A stretch of DNA of 64,000 nt from Deltaproteobacteria bacterium (GCA_029547805.1 JAKPOP010000004.1:1-64000), one strand, 5' to 3'. Numbered from the stretch's first letter, positions 39,001 to 47,318 are shown. Notes: a model not told the origin generated them from the letters alone. A program made the numbers and translations.

Positions 39001-40426
39001 GGACCCGCCGGGGACCTGTCCCCGTCAGACCTGGTTCTGCGACGGCGACCAGGATGGGTTCCCATCCGACCGGCCCAGCGGCTCCTGCGACTGGTTCGGA
39101 TGCGTGCCGCCCGACTGTGCCACCGCCCCGGGTTCCGACTGCGATGACGGCGATTCCCTGGTCCATCCGGGGGCGCCGGAGACCTGCAATGGCCTGGACG
39201 ACGACTGTGACGGGCAGCGGGACGGCCCGGGGGTCTGTCCCACCTGGGCCTTCCACTGCGACCAGGACCGGGACGGCTTCCTGGCGCTGGCCCCGACCGG
39301 GACGTGCCAGTTCCATGGCTGCGTGCCTGTCGGATGCTCCCTGGAACCGGGGCCAGACTGCGATGATGGGCGGCCGACGATCCGTCCTGGGGCCCCGGAG
39401 GTCTGCAACGGCACCGATGACGACTGCAACGGGGTGACCGACGAGGGCACCTGCTGGATTGACGGGGGATGCGTGGACGCCGGCCGGGTCCATCCCCAGG
39501 ACCCCTGCCGATGGTGCGACCCCGCGGTGGATCCGGGGGTCTGGTCGCCGGCCGACGGGAGGCCCTGCGACGACGGCCGGTCCTGGACCGTGAACGACGT
39601 CTGTGCCTCGGGAACCTGCAGCGGCGTCCTGCCGGATTGCTTCGGGAGCCTGACCTTCGGCGATGCCCTCCGGACCCAGACCCTGCTGGTCGGCGACGAT
39701 GGGAACCCGGGCGAGGGCCTCGACGTGGACGGCAACCCCGCGACCTGCCAGCCCCAGGGGTCCTATCCCGACGGACGGCCACAGTGCAGCGCCGGGATCG
39801 ACAACAAGGCCGCCCTGGTGGACGAGGTGGTCAACCAGGAACTGCCGGGGGCCCTGACCAGTGGGTCCGTCCACCTGATCCTCGAGTTCCGGGGGTTCCG
39901 GTCCGGAGGCACGCCGGAGGTCTTCTTCTACCAGGGCGAGAAGGAAGACCCGGCCTGCAACCATCGCCTGCCCGGGTGTGCCTATCGGGTCCCGGCCTCG
40001 GCCTTCGATGGGGCGTGTCGGCCTCGGATGACGCTGGCCCCGGTGACCCGACAGGGAGACCGGGTGCGGGCGGGAGGTCCAGGGTCCCTCCTGCCGCTGT
40101 CGATGCCTCTGGTGGGGTCCACCGTGCTGTCGGTCACCCTGTACCACGCGGCAATGGATGGCACGTTGAGCACCGACGGCGCGGGCCGGATCGTGTCCTT
40201 CCAGGGGATCCTGGCCGGCGCCATGCGCAAGGCGGATCTGTTCGCGGCCCTGGAACAGGTCCCCGACGACCAGTTGCCGGTGCCCCGGGACCAGATCCTG
40301 ATCCTGCTGAACCTGTTGCTGCGACCCGACATCGACACCGATGGGGACGGGAATGCCGACGCGATCTCGCTGGGGCTCAAGGCGACCGCCGATGCGGCCA
40401 TCCTCTCGGGGGTGACGATTCCCTGA
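36083..40426 (+). CDS. MopE-type repeat surface lipoprotein
   Basis: This is a 1447-aa protein. The lipoprotein signal has its probable lipidation Cys in TAGCGG (GMAC is an alternative), followed by a spacer of DL/LPG repeats. Fourteen repeats of about 65-75 residues follow (36521-39453), each with DCDDxDPxVHPGAxExCNGxDDDCDG and YxCDRDxDG. This is the pattern of the putative metal-binding MopE family (copper/calcium-like Asp clusters and disulfides). The C-terminal 263 residues (from residue 1185) are a copy of the unassigned domain repeated in the upstream protein. The ATG at 36083 has a GGAGG box nine bases upstream; the ATG at 36059 has none. The 49-nt gap suggests one operon. Metal specificity is not readable. 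Confidence 0.88.
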   Translation: MHADLMGRGRRLALGLVLGMACGSMTAGCGGSAAPGGGPDLSGAADLGPSVDLLAADLPGDLLADLPRTDPGLPDLSGGADLPGGTSEDVLEPGDSDSEEPDGSGADPGPPCTNYHADRDGDGHGDDQDVRCLVRPEGVYQALGGGDCDDDNPDVHPGMTEDCFTPEDDDCDGDTNGRDALGCRPFFIDADGDGWHLPGEVPECWCRAPEGMGQTREGDCDDHDPLVHPGAPDPCDGIDQDCDGRTDQDACPLRVYYCDEDGDGVRSVIASGFCATWQCVPGGCLEEAGTDCDDQRPEVRPGADEVCNGIDDDCSGGADGPGVCPERVFHCDRDEDGDFSLAASGSCESFQCIPAGCREDPGTDCNDRDPAIHVGVTETCNGVDDDCSGGADGPGVCPDRVFHCDRDGDGVASVAASGTCHAYRCVPEGCQEMPGADCDDGRSDIHPGAIEVCNGVDDDCSGETDEGEACPLTVFYCDRDQDGFRALAPSGTCRGEACVPWGCMEDPGDDCDDRDPAVHPGAVETCNGRDDDCDGQPDPPGVCPDRVFYCDRDGDGVVSLEESGHCGSHGCVPAGCQETPGQDCDDHDPQVLPGAGEDCGTPWDDDCDGATDFEGARGCRVFGVDGDGDGFFADHAEMACRCVPVAPFTGTAGGDCNDDRSEVHPGAVEVCNGVDDDCDGDVDNQGQCLVVYYCDLDGDFYLSASPSGACPEFGCMPEGCRAVPGRDCDDANPAVHPGVPEDCDTPWDDDCNGSADAVGAPHCQAFHRDLDRDGHGHPGLWECRCLPRVPFLVPADQADDCNDNDSAVYPGAVEVCNGLDDDCDSVADGPGVCPVTSFWCDQDRDGTRSSTVSGTCNTWQCLPADCGILPGSDCDDHDPAVHPGAVEVCNGLDDDCDGVADGSGICPVQVYWCDRDGDGYRSSTVSGTCETWRCVPAGCGTEPGDDCADGHPAIHPGAVEACDGIDNDCNGVADPPGTCPRQTWFCDGDQDGFPSDRPSGSCDWFGCVPPDCATAPGSDCDDGDSLVHPGAPETCNGLDDDCDGQRDGPGVCPTWAFHCDQDRDGFLALAPTGTCQFHGCVPVGCSLEPGPDCDDGRPTIRPGAPEVCNGTDDDCNGVTDEGTCWIDGGCVDAGRVHPQDPCRWCDPAVDPGVWSPADGRPCDDGRSWTVNDVCASGTCSGVLPDCFGSLTFGDALRTQTLLVGDDGNPGEGLDVDGNPATCQPQGSYPDGRPQCSAGIDNKAALVDEVVNQELPGALTSGSVHLILEFRGFRSGGTPEVFFYQGEKEDPACNHRLPGCAYRVPASAFDGACRPRMTLAPVTRQGDRVRAGGPGSLLPLSMPLVGSTVLSVTLYHAAMDGTLSTDGAGRIVSFQGILAGAMRKADLFAALEQVPDDQLPVPRDQILILLNLLLRPDIDTDGDGNADAISLGLKATADAAILSGVTIP
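36521..39453 (+). repeat. fourteen MopE-type coding repeats
   Basis: Degenerate repeats of mostly 195-225 bp encode Asp-rich, four-Cys units. Units 3-6 and 10-14 are the most alike; units 7 and 9 carry a variant EDCxTPWDDDC. Several units share a SGTC...CxPxGC segment between the Asp motifs. Confidence 0.85.
39635..40426 (+). repeat. sixth copy of the unassigned surface domain
   Basis: This segment encodes the shared features in the same order as the five copies upstream: PGEGLDVDGNPATCQP, CSAGIDN, a central Cys pair, and PDIDTDGDGNADAISLG. It is the most diverged copy and forms the protein's C-terminus. Confidence 0.85.
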
Positions 40427-40651
40427 TCAGGTGTCTCGGGGCCTGATCGGGCCTTCCGGGCCCTGCAGCCCCGGATCGGAATCCGGCCGCCCGCAGGCCT
40501 CTCGAGTCGCCGTCGGATCCGGACAGAACGTCGATCGGTCCTCGCTGCCCGGTCACAGGCGTGCGGCACAGGGCGCCCGGGGACCTGTCTCCGAGGTTCC
40601 CGGCCTCATGGTCAGGGGAAGGGGTCCCCAAGGCACCGCGAGGCGGGGGAC
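40427..40651. other. intergenic region between convergent genes
   Basis: No gene is supported here. A short GC stem (GGGCC / GGCCC near 40450-40465) follows the lipoprotein stop but has no U-tract, so it is not a clear terminator. Confidence 0.5.
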
Positions 40652-42262
40652 CTACTCCCGCTCCAGGATGAGGAACTCGACCCGTCGGTTGCGCTGCCGA
40701 TTCTCCTCGGAGGTGTTCGGGACGAGGGGCCGGGAGGGGCCGTAGCCCGCTGTGTCGAGGCGGGAGGGGGCGACTCCCCGACGGACCAGGGCCTGACGCA
40801 CCGCCTCGGCCCGGCGCTGGCTCAATCCCTGGTTGTACCGTTCGGTGCCGCTGTCGTCGGTATGCCCCTCGATCCGGACCTTCCGGATCTCGGGATGGGC
40901 TGCCAGGGCCGCGGCGACCTGATCGACCACGGGCTGCGATTCGGGCCGGAAGGCGACACTGTCGAACTCGAAGAAGATGGGCTCCCGCAGCTCGATCCGT
41001 TCCTGCTGGACGACCACCTTCGGGGGACAGCCGTCGGGGGTGCCGGGCGCCGGCTGGTCCGGGCAGGCGTCCCGGGGGTCCGGGATCCCGTCTCCATCGG
41101 TATCCGGGCATCCCTGGTACCGGGCCTCGCCCTGGAGGTCCGGGCATGCATCGTCAGGGTCGGCCACGCCGTCGCCGTCCCGGTCGGGGCATCCCTTCAA
41201 GGCCTCCGAACCTGGCTGGTCCGGGCACCGGTCCCGGAGGTCGGGGATGCCGTCGCCGTCCCGATCCGGGCAGCCGTTCGTCGTCGCGGGGCCCGGGTCG
41301 TCAGGGCACCGGTCCTCCCCGTCGGGGACGCCGTCGCCGTCCCGGTCGGGCGGGGGCGGCGGCGTGCAACCGCACTCCGGGGATTTCCCTTCGTAGCCGA
41401 CCTGGACGACGCCCCGGAAGACCGGGCTCCCGAATCCCTTCAAGGGCCCGCCGCCGGCCGCCGCGGTGAGGATCACTCCCCCGGCCCGGCCCCGCAGGCC
41501 TCCCATCAGGTCCAGCTGGTTGTCGTAGTCCGACCGGAATGGCCGGGTCAGCGAGGTTCGGAACTCCAGCGTTCCGATGCCCTCCAGTCGCCCGCAGAGC
41601 AGCGGCGCGACCAGGGCGGCCCCGAGAAGGGCCTGGTGCCCGGCCTCGTGGACGGGTGCACCATTCTGGATGAAATCCACGGGCTTCTTGAGTCGCACCC
41701 CCAGGTTCAGGGCCACCGTCCAGCCGTTTCCCTGCCAGTCCAGGATCACCTGGGGCGTCCCCGTCACCAGTTCGTCCCCGGCGTAGATGGCCTTCGTCGC
41801 CGTGGGAAAGGTCAGGTCCGCCGCCAGGGCCAGACCGAAGCCTCGCCCGTTTCCGCCGAGGATCCGCCCCTTGATGCCCAGGCGCAGGTCCGACAGGGCC
41901 ACGTCGGTGCTCCCGGGGGAGTCCACCAGGGCCAGGGGGATGCCGACGCCGACACTGAGCCAGTCCGTGAAGGCCACGTTGCCGTACACGGTTGTCAGGA
42001 AGAGGTGCCGGACCAGGTCCGGGCCGCCCTCCACCGCCAGGGGCCGGAAGGCGTAGTCGAGCCAGGCGCCGGCGCCCCATCCCCACTGGCGGTAGGTGCT
42101 GGCGGTTCCGACGGCCAGCACGTCGCCCCCATGGAGGGACAACCGCGACAGCCCGATGTGAATGGCTTCTCGGGCCCGGCCGGTGAAGGGCAGGACCAGG
42201 ACCGCCAGGAGGATCTGGGTCCAAATGCACCATCGAGGCAGGAGCATCCGCCAGGCTCGCAT
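40652..42262 (-). CDS. OmpA-family outer-membrane protein with thrombospondin type 3 repeats
   Basis: This is a 536-aa protein. A long signal peptide (residues 1-30) precedes a beta-barrel-like region (30-300) whose strands alternate (for example GVGIPLALVDS). A PPPPP linker comes next, then four TSP3-type calcium-binding repeats (DRDGDGVPDGEDRCPD and similar, about 310-405). The OmpA peptidoglycan-binding domain closes the protein (FEFDSVAFRPES ... EGHTDDSGTERYNQGLSQRRAEAV). It probably tethers the outer membrane to peptidoglycan. The ATG at 42262 has GGAG six bases upstream and sits just below a good promoter. The 60-codon upstream extension was rejected. Confidence 0.9.
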   Translation of the reverse strand: MRAWRMLLPRWCIWTQILLAVLVLPFTGRAREAIHIGLSRLSLHGGDVLAVGTASTYRQWGWGAGAWLDYAFRPLAVEGGPDLVRHLFLTTVYGNVAFTDWLSVGVGIPLALVDSPGSTDVALSDLRLGIKGRILGGNGRGFGLALAADLTFPTATKAIYAGDELVTGTPQVILDWQGNGWTVALNLGVRLKKPVDFIQNGAPVHEAGHQALLGAALVAPLLCGRLEGIGTLEFRTSLTRPFRSDYDNQLDLMGGLRGRAGGVILTAAAGGGPLKGFGSPVFRGVVQVGYEGKSPECGCTPPPPPDRDGDGVPDGEDRCPDDPGPATTNGCPDRDGDGIPDLRDRCPDQPGSEALKGCPDRDGDGVADPDDACPDLQGEARYQGCPDTDGDGIPDPRDACPDQPAPGTPDGCPPKVVVQQERIELREPIFFEFDSVAFRPESQPVVDQVAAALAAHPEIRKVRIEGHTDDSGTERYNQGLSQRRAEAVRQALVRRGVAPSRLDTAGYGPSRPLVPNTSEENRQRNRRVEFLILERE

Positions 42263-42288
42263 CCAAGACTCCGCCTTGAGATGTTTCA

Positions 42289-42317
42289 AGGGTATTTCGA
42301 TTCCGATCTCCTGGCAA
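42289..42317 (-). promoter_or_regulatory. promoter of the OmpA-family gene
   Basis: On the minus strand TTGCCA (42312-42317), 17 nt, then TACCCT (42289-42294), about 25 nt before the ATG at 42262. Confidence 0.5.
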
Positions 42318-42602
42318 GGAAATGGGAGTCCGGACCATTCCGCGGAGGCCGATGGTTCACGCGGATTGGGGCGGGTGAAATGCCTGGGGTTCCGGGACTG
42401 GATGAAGGTTCCTCCAGACTCAGGACAGCCGCACGCCAGCATCCGTCGGCCCCCAGGACTCCTCGGGCCTTCTACCGTCCGTCAAACAGGTTCCCGGGGC
42501 CTTCGGACGGGGATGGCATCGTCCTTGCTAGGCAACCCGGCGCTTCGGAATGGCCCGGAGCGATTGGCGACTTGAGGAACGGCAACGGAAGGAGAAATCG
42601 GC
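42318..42602. other. intergenic region upstream of the inositol genes
   Basis: No gene is supported. The only promoter hint for the rightward inositol operon is TGCTAGGCA at 42526-42534, which lacks a matching -35 box. The ribosome-binding site AAGGAG lies at 42588-42593. Confidence 0.45.
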
Positions 42603-43931
42603 ATGGAAGGCAAGCGACAGGTCGCCCCCGCCGAGGGGAAACTGGGCGTGATGGTGGTGGGCATGGGCGCCGTGGGAACCACCCTGATGGCCGGGGTGTA
42701 CCTGGTCCGGAAGGGGCTCGCGAAGCCCATCGGCTCGGTGACCCAGATGGGGACCATCCGGCTGGGCAAGCGGACCGAGAACCGGACCCCGAGGATCAAG
42801 GACTTCGTGCCGCTGGCGGACCTGGACGACATCGTGTTCGGCGGCTGGGACATCTTCGACGAGTCGGCCTTCGAGTCGGCCAGCCATGCGGCGGTGCTCT
42901 CCCGGGAACACCTGGAGATGGTGAAGGAGGAACTGTCGGCGGTGCGGCCGATGAAGGCCGTCTTCGACCAGAACTACGTCCGTCGGCTCCACGGGACCCA
43001 CGTGAAGTCGGGCGCCAGCAAGTACGACCTGGCGACCCAGTTGATGGACGACATCGCCCGGTTCCGGACCGAGAACGGCCTCAGCCGGGTCGTGATGATC
43101 TGGTGCGCCTCCACCGAGGTCTTCATCCCGGTGTCGGACGTCCACCGGGACCTGGAGGCCTTCGAGGCGGCCCTGAAGAGCAACCATCCGGACATCGCCC
43201 CCTCGATGATCTACGCCTACGCGGCCCTGAAGGCCGGCGTGCCCTTCATCAACGGCGCCCCGAACCTCTCGGTGGACTGCCCGGCCCTCTACCACTACGC
43301 CGAAAAGCGGCGGATCCCCGTCTGCGGCAAGGACTTCAAGACCGGCCAGACCCTCATGAAGACCATCCTGGCCCCGGGGCTCAAGGCCCGGATGCTGGGT
43401 CTCGCCGGGTGGTACTCGACGAACATCCTGGGCAACCGGGACGGGGAGGTGCTGGACGACCCCGGGTCCTTCAAGACCAAGGAGGAGTCCAAGCTCTCGG
43501 TGCTGGACACGATCCTGCGGCCGGACCAGTTCCCGGACCTCTACGGCAACTACACCCATCTGGTCCGGATCAACTACTACCCGCCCCGGGGGGACAACAA
43601 GGAGGGCTGGGACAACATCGACATCTTCGGGTGGCTGGGCTACCCGATGCAGATCAAGGTGAACTTCCTGTGCCGGGACAGCATCCTGGCGGCGCCGGTG
43701 GCCCTGGACCTGGTCCTGCTGACGGATTTGGCCCAGCGGGCGGGCATGGGGGGCATCCAGGAGTGGCTGTCCTTCTTCTTCAAGAGCCCGATGCACCAGG
43801 AGGGCCTCTATCCCGAGCACGACCTCTTCATCCAGCAGATGAAGATGAAGAACACGCTGCGGTGGATGATGGGCGAGGACCTGATCACCCACCTGGGCGT
43901 CGAGTACTACCACTTCTACGAGGACCGGTGA
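42603..43931 (+). CDS. ino1: myo-inositol-1-phosphate synthase
   Basis: This NAD-dependent enzyme converts glucose 6-phosphate to L-myo-inositol 1-phosphate in the cytoplasm. The 442-aa protein has the Rossmann motif GVMVVGMGAVGTTLMAGV (about residues 15-32). The SYNPLRE-region equivalents include the conserved GKDFKTGQTLMKT catalytic stretch, then GWYSTNILGNRDG and the INYYPPRGDNKEGWDNID segment. The length matches bacterial and archaeal-type synthases. An AAGGAG box lies eight bases before the ATG. It is followed after 72 nt by a CDP-alcohol phosphotransferase gene, a pairing that supplies and uses inositol phosphate. Confidence 0.93.
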   Translation: MEGKRQVAPAEGKLGVMVVGMGAVGTTLMAGVYLVRKGLAKPIGSVTQMGTIRLGKRTENRTPRIKDFVPLADLDDIVFGGWDIFDESAFESASHAAVLSREHLEMVKEELSAVRPMKAVFDQNYVRRLHGTHVKSGASKYDLATQLMDDIARFRTENGLSRVVMIWCASTEVFIPVSDVHRDLEAFEAALKSNHPDIAPSMIYAYAALKAGVPFINGAPNLSVDCPALYHYAEKRRIPVCGKDFKTGQTLMKTILAPGLKARMLGLAGWYSTNILGNRDGEVLDDPGSFKTKEESKLSVLDTILRPDQFPDLYGNYTHLVRINYYPPRGDNKEGWDNIDIFGWLGYPMQIKVNFLCRDSILAAPVALDLVLLTDLAQRAGMGGIQEWLSFFFKSPMHQEGLYPEHDLFIQQMKMKNTLRWMMGEDLITHLGVEYYHFYEDR

Positions 43932-44003
43932 CCTTCCGGTCCGGTCGGGGCCTCCGGGCCCCCGGCCGGTGACCGCCGTGGCATCCCGCCGAGGGGAGGA
44001 CCG

Positions 44004-45125
44004 ATGCAGTTCCTGGTCATGCCGGCCCAGGGGGCCTTCCGAGGAACGTTGCTGGGCCTGACTCTGGAGGAGCGATCCCGGCGGATGCTCCGGGCCGCAG
44101 GGCTGGAGGAGGCCCCGGAGTGGGCCGGTCCGGGTCCCCTGGTGGTCCATCCCGCTGAGGTCGTCGGTCCCGGGGCCCTGGGAAAGGCCGTCGCGGCGGT
44201 TCCTGTGGCTGCCGATGCGGTGGTGGCGCTGGTCCCCGGGGGGGACTCGGATGGGCGCCCGATCCTGCTCCTGGGGGAGGAGGTCCGGCGGCGGCTGTCT
44301 GACCGGGCCGGGGTCCTGGACGGAGCGTTTGGGATGGCCCTGGCGGCGGTAGGGGAACGGCGGGTCCTGGAGGTCCCGGCGGCCGTGGTGCGGGATGCCC
44401 GGGAGGCGGCCCGGGCCCGGCGCCTGCTGCTCCAGGCCCTCCGGAAGCCCATTGACGGGCTGGTCTCCCGGACCCTGAATCGCCCGGTGAGCATCCGGGT
44501 CTCTGCCCTCCTGTCCGGGACGCCCCTCACGCCCAACCACCTGTCGGTGATCTCCTTCGGGATCGCCCTGCTGGGCGCCCTGGGCATGGCGACGGGTCAT
44601 TTCGTGATCGGGGCGCTGGTGATGCACGTGGCGTCGGTCCTCGACGGGTGCGACGGGGAGATCGCCCGGCTGAAATACCTGTCATCCCGGATCGGCGGGT
44701 GGCTGGACACGATCTTCGACGACGTGTCGAACAACGTCTTTGCCCTGGCGACGGGCATCGGCCTGTGGCGGTTCCGGGACGGCGATGCCACGGGACGGGT
44801 GCTGCTGGGGCTGGCGGTGGCGGGGTTTCTGCTGGCGGTGCCCACCGTGGCGACCACCTACCGACGCCTGGTCCGCCGGGGGACCTCCGATTCCGGCGCC
44901 CTGGACTACAGCGGCGGCGAGTCGGCCTCGGCGCTCCGGCGGGCCGTGACGCGCTGGCTGGCCCCCCTGGTCAAGCGGGACACCTACCTGCTGATCTTCC
45001 TGGGCATGGCCATCGCCGGGATCCCCTGGGCCATCGTGGTCTTCTACTTCCTGGGGGCCCTGGGGGCGGCGGCGACCCTGCTGTCGGACCGGGAGGCCCT
45101 CCGGGAGGCCTGGGGGCCTCGCTGA
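44004..45125 (+). CDS. CDP-alcohol phosphatidyltransferase family protein (DIPP-synthase-like)
   Basis: This is a 373-aa membrane enzyme. Residues 150-370 form the transferase: LRKPIDGLVSRTLNRPVSIRVS, then the complete catalytic motif D217-G218-x2-A221-R222-x8-G231-x3-D235-x3-D239, and several membrane helices. The first 140 residues are a soluble domain. Such N-terminal domains occur in bifunctional inositol-phosphate cytidylyltransferase/DIPP synthases, but the canonical nucleotidyltransferase signature is not visible here. With ino1 upstream, the product is probably a phosphoinositol compound (di-myo-inositol phosphate or an inositol phospholipid). The start follows a GGAGG box with only four bases of spacing. 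Confidence 0.8.
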   Translation: MQFLVMPAQGAFRGTLLGLTLEERSRRMLRAAGLEEAPEWAGPGPLVVHPAEVVGPGALGKAVAAVPVAADAVVALVPGGDSDGRPILLLGEEVRRRLSDRAGVLDGAFGMALAAVGERRVLEVPAAVVRDAREAARARRLLLQALRKPIDGLVSRTLNRPVSIRVSALLSGTPLTPNHLSVISFGIALLGALGMATGHFVIGALVMHVASVLDGCDGEIARLKYLSSRIGGWLDTIFDDVSNNVFALATGIGLWRFRDGDATGRVLLGLAVAGFLLAVPTVATTYRRLVRRGTSDSGALDYSGGESASALRRAVTRWLAPLVKRDTYLLIFLGMAIAGIPWAIVVFYFLGALGAAATLLSDREALREAWGPR

Positions 45126-45174
45126 CCGGACGTGCTACACTCGGACCCCGTGACTCCCGGTCGGAGGGGCGCCG

Positions 45175-45972
45175 GTGCACTCGCTGCCGATGGGATTGGC
45201 CCTGGCCCTGTATGGGGTCGCCTCGGTCTTCCACCTCCTGAGTCTCTCCCGGGTCTGGGAGCGGGCCATCCGGTTCGCCAGGCCGATCCTGGCCGTGGCG
45301 GTCCTGGCCCACCTGCTGGCCATCGGACACCAGCACCTGGGCCACTTCCCGCCGCCCATCACCGCGGTGTCGTCGATCCTGAATCTGGCGCTCTTCGTGG
45401 GGATGCTGGCCTTCGTGATGGCCGACCTCTTCCGGGAGCGGCGACTGCTCGGGGCGATGCTCGCTCCCCTGGCGACACTGGTCCTGGCGACCCTCTTCCA
45501 CCATGCCGCGGGCCAGCCTCCGGCGCGGCTCGCCTTCATGCGCTTCGTGACCCCGGTTCACATCGTCACCTCGGCCATTGGATTCGCCTGCTTCGCCGTG
45601 GCCGCCGCAGCGTCGGTGATGGCCATCGTGGCCGACTTCCGGTTGCGCAACCGCCGGGGCCACGGCTGGCCCCCGCTGCCGCCCCTGGCCCGCCTGGAGA
45701 CCTGGGCCGCCACGGCCCTCCGGATCGGCTATCCCTTCTACACGGTGGGGATCCTCCTCGGGGGCGTCTGGGCATGGTTCTCCGGGGACCACGGGGCCCT
45801 GCTGCTGCCCGAGTACCTCCTGGGAGTCGCGGTCTGGGTTCTCTTCGGGGGAAGCGTGCTGCTGTCGGCGACCTGGGGATTCCGGGGGCGCAGATTCGCG
45901 GTGCTGACCACATTGGGGTTCGCGGCGACGCTTCCCATCGTCTTGATGTATGCCCTCCGGAGGCTCGGCTGA
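45175..45972 (+). CDS. CcsA/HemX-like cytochrome c assembly membrane protein
   Basis: This 265-aa protein has eight hydrophobic segments and belongs to the CcsA/CcmC/HemX group. Members carry heme for c-type cytochrome assembly or modulate glutamyl-tRNA reductase. Conserved-looking His residues lie in HHAAG, PVHIVTSA and the first loop (GHQHLGHF). The tryptophan-rich signature is weak (WAWFSGDHG). Its place directly before hemA, with a one-base overlap, is typical of hemX. The GTG at 45175 has a GGAGG box; an internal ATG at 45190 is possible. An extended -10 (TGCTACACT, 45133-45141) lies upstream. Confidence 0.8.
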   Translation: MHSLPMGLALALYGVASVFHLLSLSRVWERAIRFARPILAVAVLAHLLAIGHQHLGHFPPPITAVSSILNLALFVGMLAFVMADLFRERRLLGAMLAPLATLVLATLFHHAAGQPPARLAFMRFVTPVHIVTSAIGFACFAVAAAASVMAIVADFRLRNRRGHGWPPLPPLARLETWAATALRIGYPFYTVGILLGGVWAWFSGDHGALLLPEYLLGVAVWVLFGGSVLLSATWGFRGRRFAVLTTLGFAATLPIVLMYALRRLG

Positions 45973-47318
45973 TGGCGGCTCCCGTCTTCGGGCTGATCGG
46001 GCTCTCCCACCGGACCGCCGATGTCGCCGTCCGGGAGCGGATGGCCCTGGACGAGGAGGCCCGCGTGCGCCTTCACGAGGGCCTCGAGGAGGCGGGGATT
46101 GCCGAGTCGGTCGTCCTGAGCACCTGCAACCGGACGGAGATCTACGGCGTCGGGCGGCCGGGGATGGACGTGGAGCGGACCGAGAGGGCCCTCGTGGAGG
46201 TCCTGTGCAGGAACCGGGGGGTTCCTGTGGCGGCCGTCCAGGCCCACCTCTACCGGATGCGGGGGATCGACGGGGTGCGGCACCTGTTTCGGGTCGCGGC
46301 GGCCCTGGACAGTCTCGTGATCGGGGAGCCCCAGATCCTGGGGCAGGTGAAGGACGCCTATCGGGCCGCGCTGGAGCAGGGGAGGGTCGGGCCGCTGCTG
46401 GCGCGCTTCTTCGAGAAGGCCTTCAAGGTCGCCAAGGAGGTCCGGACCGACACCGAGGTGGGCAGCGGCCAGGTGTCGGTGGGGTCCATCGCCGTGGATC
46501 TGGCCCGCCAGGTCTTCGGGAACCTGGGGGAGTCCACGGTGCTGCTGCTGGGGGCCGGCGAGATGGCCGAGGCGGTGGCGAGGGCCCTGTCGGCGGCCGG
46601 AGCCCGCCAGGTGGTGGTGGCGAACCGGACGCTGGAGCGGGCCATGGTGGTCGCCGAGCGCCACGGCTGGACGGGGCGCTCCCTGGAGGACCTCTCGGGA
46701 CTCCTGGTGGAGGCGGACGTCGTGATCGCCTCCCTCGGGGCGCCCCAGTGGGTCGTGGACCAGGCCCGGATGCGGGAGGCCCTCCGAAGTCGTCGGAATC
46801 GGCCGGTCTTCCTGGTGGATATCGCGGTGCCCCGGGTCGTGGAGCCGTCCATCGCCCGGATGGAGGGGGCCTATCTCTACAACCTGGACGACTTCCAGGA
46901 GGTGGTGCAGGGGCACCTCCGGCGCCGGGCTGCGGACCTCTCGAAGGCCGAGGGGATCATCGCCCGGGAAGTCGAGGGGATGCAGCGCTACCTCCGGGTG
47001 CTGGAGGTGCAGCCGGTGCTGGCGGCCCTGGGGCAGCGGGCCGCGGAGATCCGGGAGCGGGAGGTCGCCCGGGCGATCCGGGAACTGCCGCAGGACTCGC
47101 CGGAGGTCCGGAAGGTGATCGAGGGACTGGGGCATTCCCTGGCGTCCAAATTGATGCACGACCCCCTCTGCGTGCTGCGGGAGTCGGCCTGGAGCGGCGA
47201 GGGAGGGGACGTTGCCGAGGCGGCCCGGAGGCTCTTCCGGCTGCCGGAGGACGGGGCGGAATCGGGGCAGGAGGCCCGGGCTCCGGCCGTTGGAGAGGAG
47301 AAGACATGCGGCCATTGA
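45972..47318 (+). CDS. hemA: glutamyl-tRNA reductase
   Basis: This enzyme performs the first committed step of the C5 heme route: reduction of glutamyl-tRNA(Glu) to glutamate-1-semialdehyde with NADPH. The 448-aa protein has GLSHRTADVAVRER, the catalytic cysteine in LSTCNRTEIY, the substrate segment LDSLVIGEPQILGQVKDAY, the Rossmann motif LLLGAGEMAEAVARAL, and the C-terminal dimerisation helices. The ATG overlaps the last base of the upstream stop. The end overlaps hemC by 13 nt. hemL and hemB are not in the window. Confidence 0.96.
   Translation: MAAPVFGLIGLSHRTADVAVRERMALDEEARVRLHEGLEEAGIAESVVLSTCNRTEIYGVGRPGMDVERTERALVEVLCRNRGVPVAAVQAHLYRMRGIDGVRHLFRVAAALDSLVIGEPQILGQVKDAYRAALEQGRVGPLLARFFEKAFKVAKEVRTDTEVGSGQVSVGSIAVDLARQVFGNLGESTVLLLGAGEMAEAVARALSAAGARQVVVANRTLERAMVVAERHGWTGRSLEDLSGLLVEADVVIASLGAPQWVVDQARMREALRSRRNRPVFLVDIAVPRVVEPSIARMEGAYLYNLDDFQEVVQGHLRRRAADLSKAEGIIAREVEGMQRYLRVLEVQPVLAALGQRAAEIREREVARAIRELPQDSPEVRKVIEGLGHSLASKLMHDPLCVLRESAWSGEGGDVAEAARRLFRLPEDGAESGQEARAPAVGEEKTCGH

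Noticed and set aside
40440-40490. Rho-independent terminator after the MopE-type gene
   Set aside because: A GC stem is present but no T-run follows.
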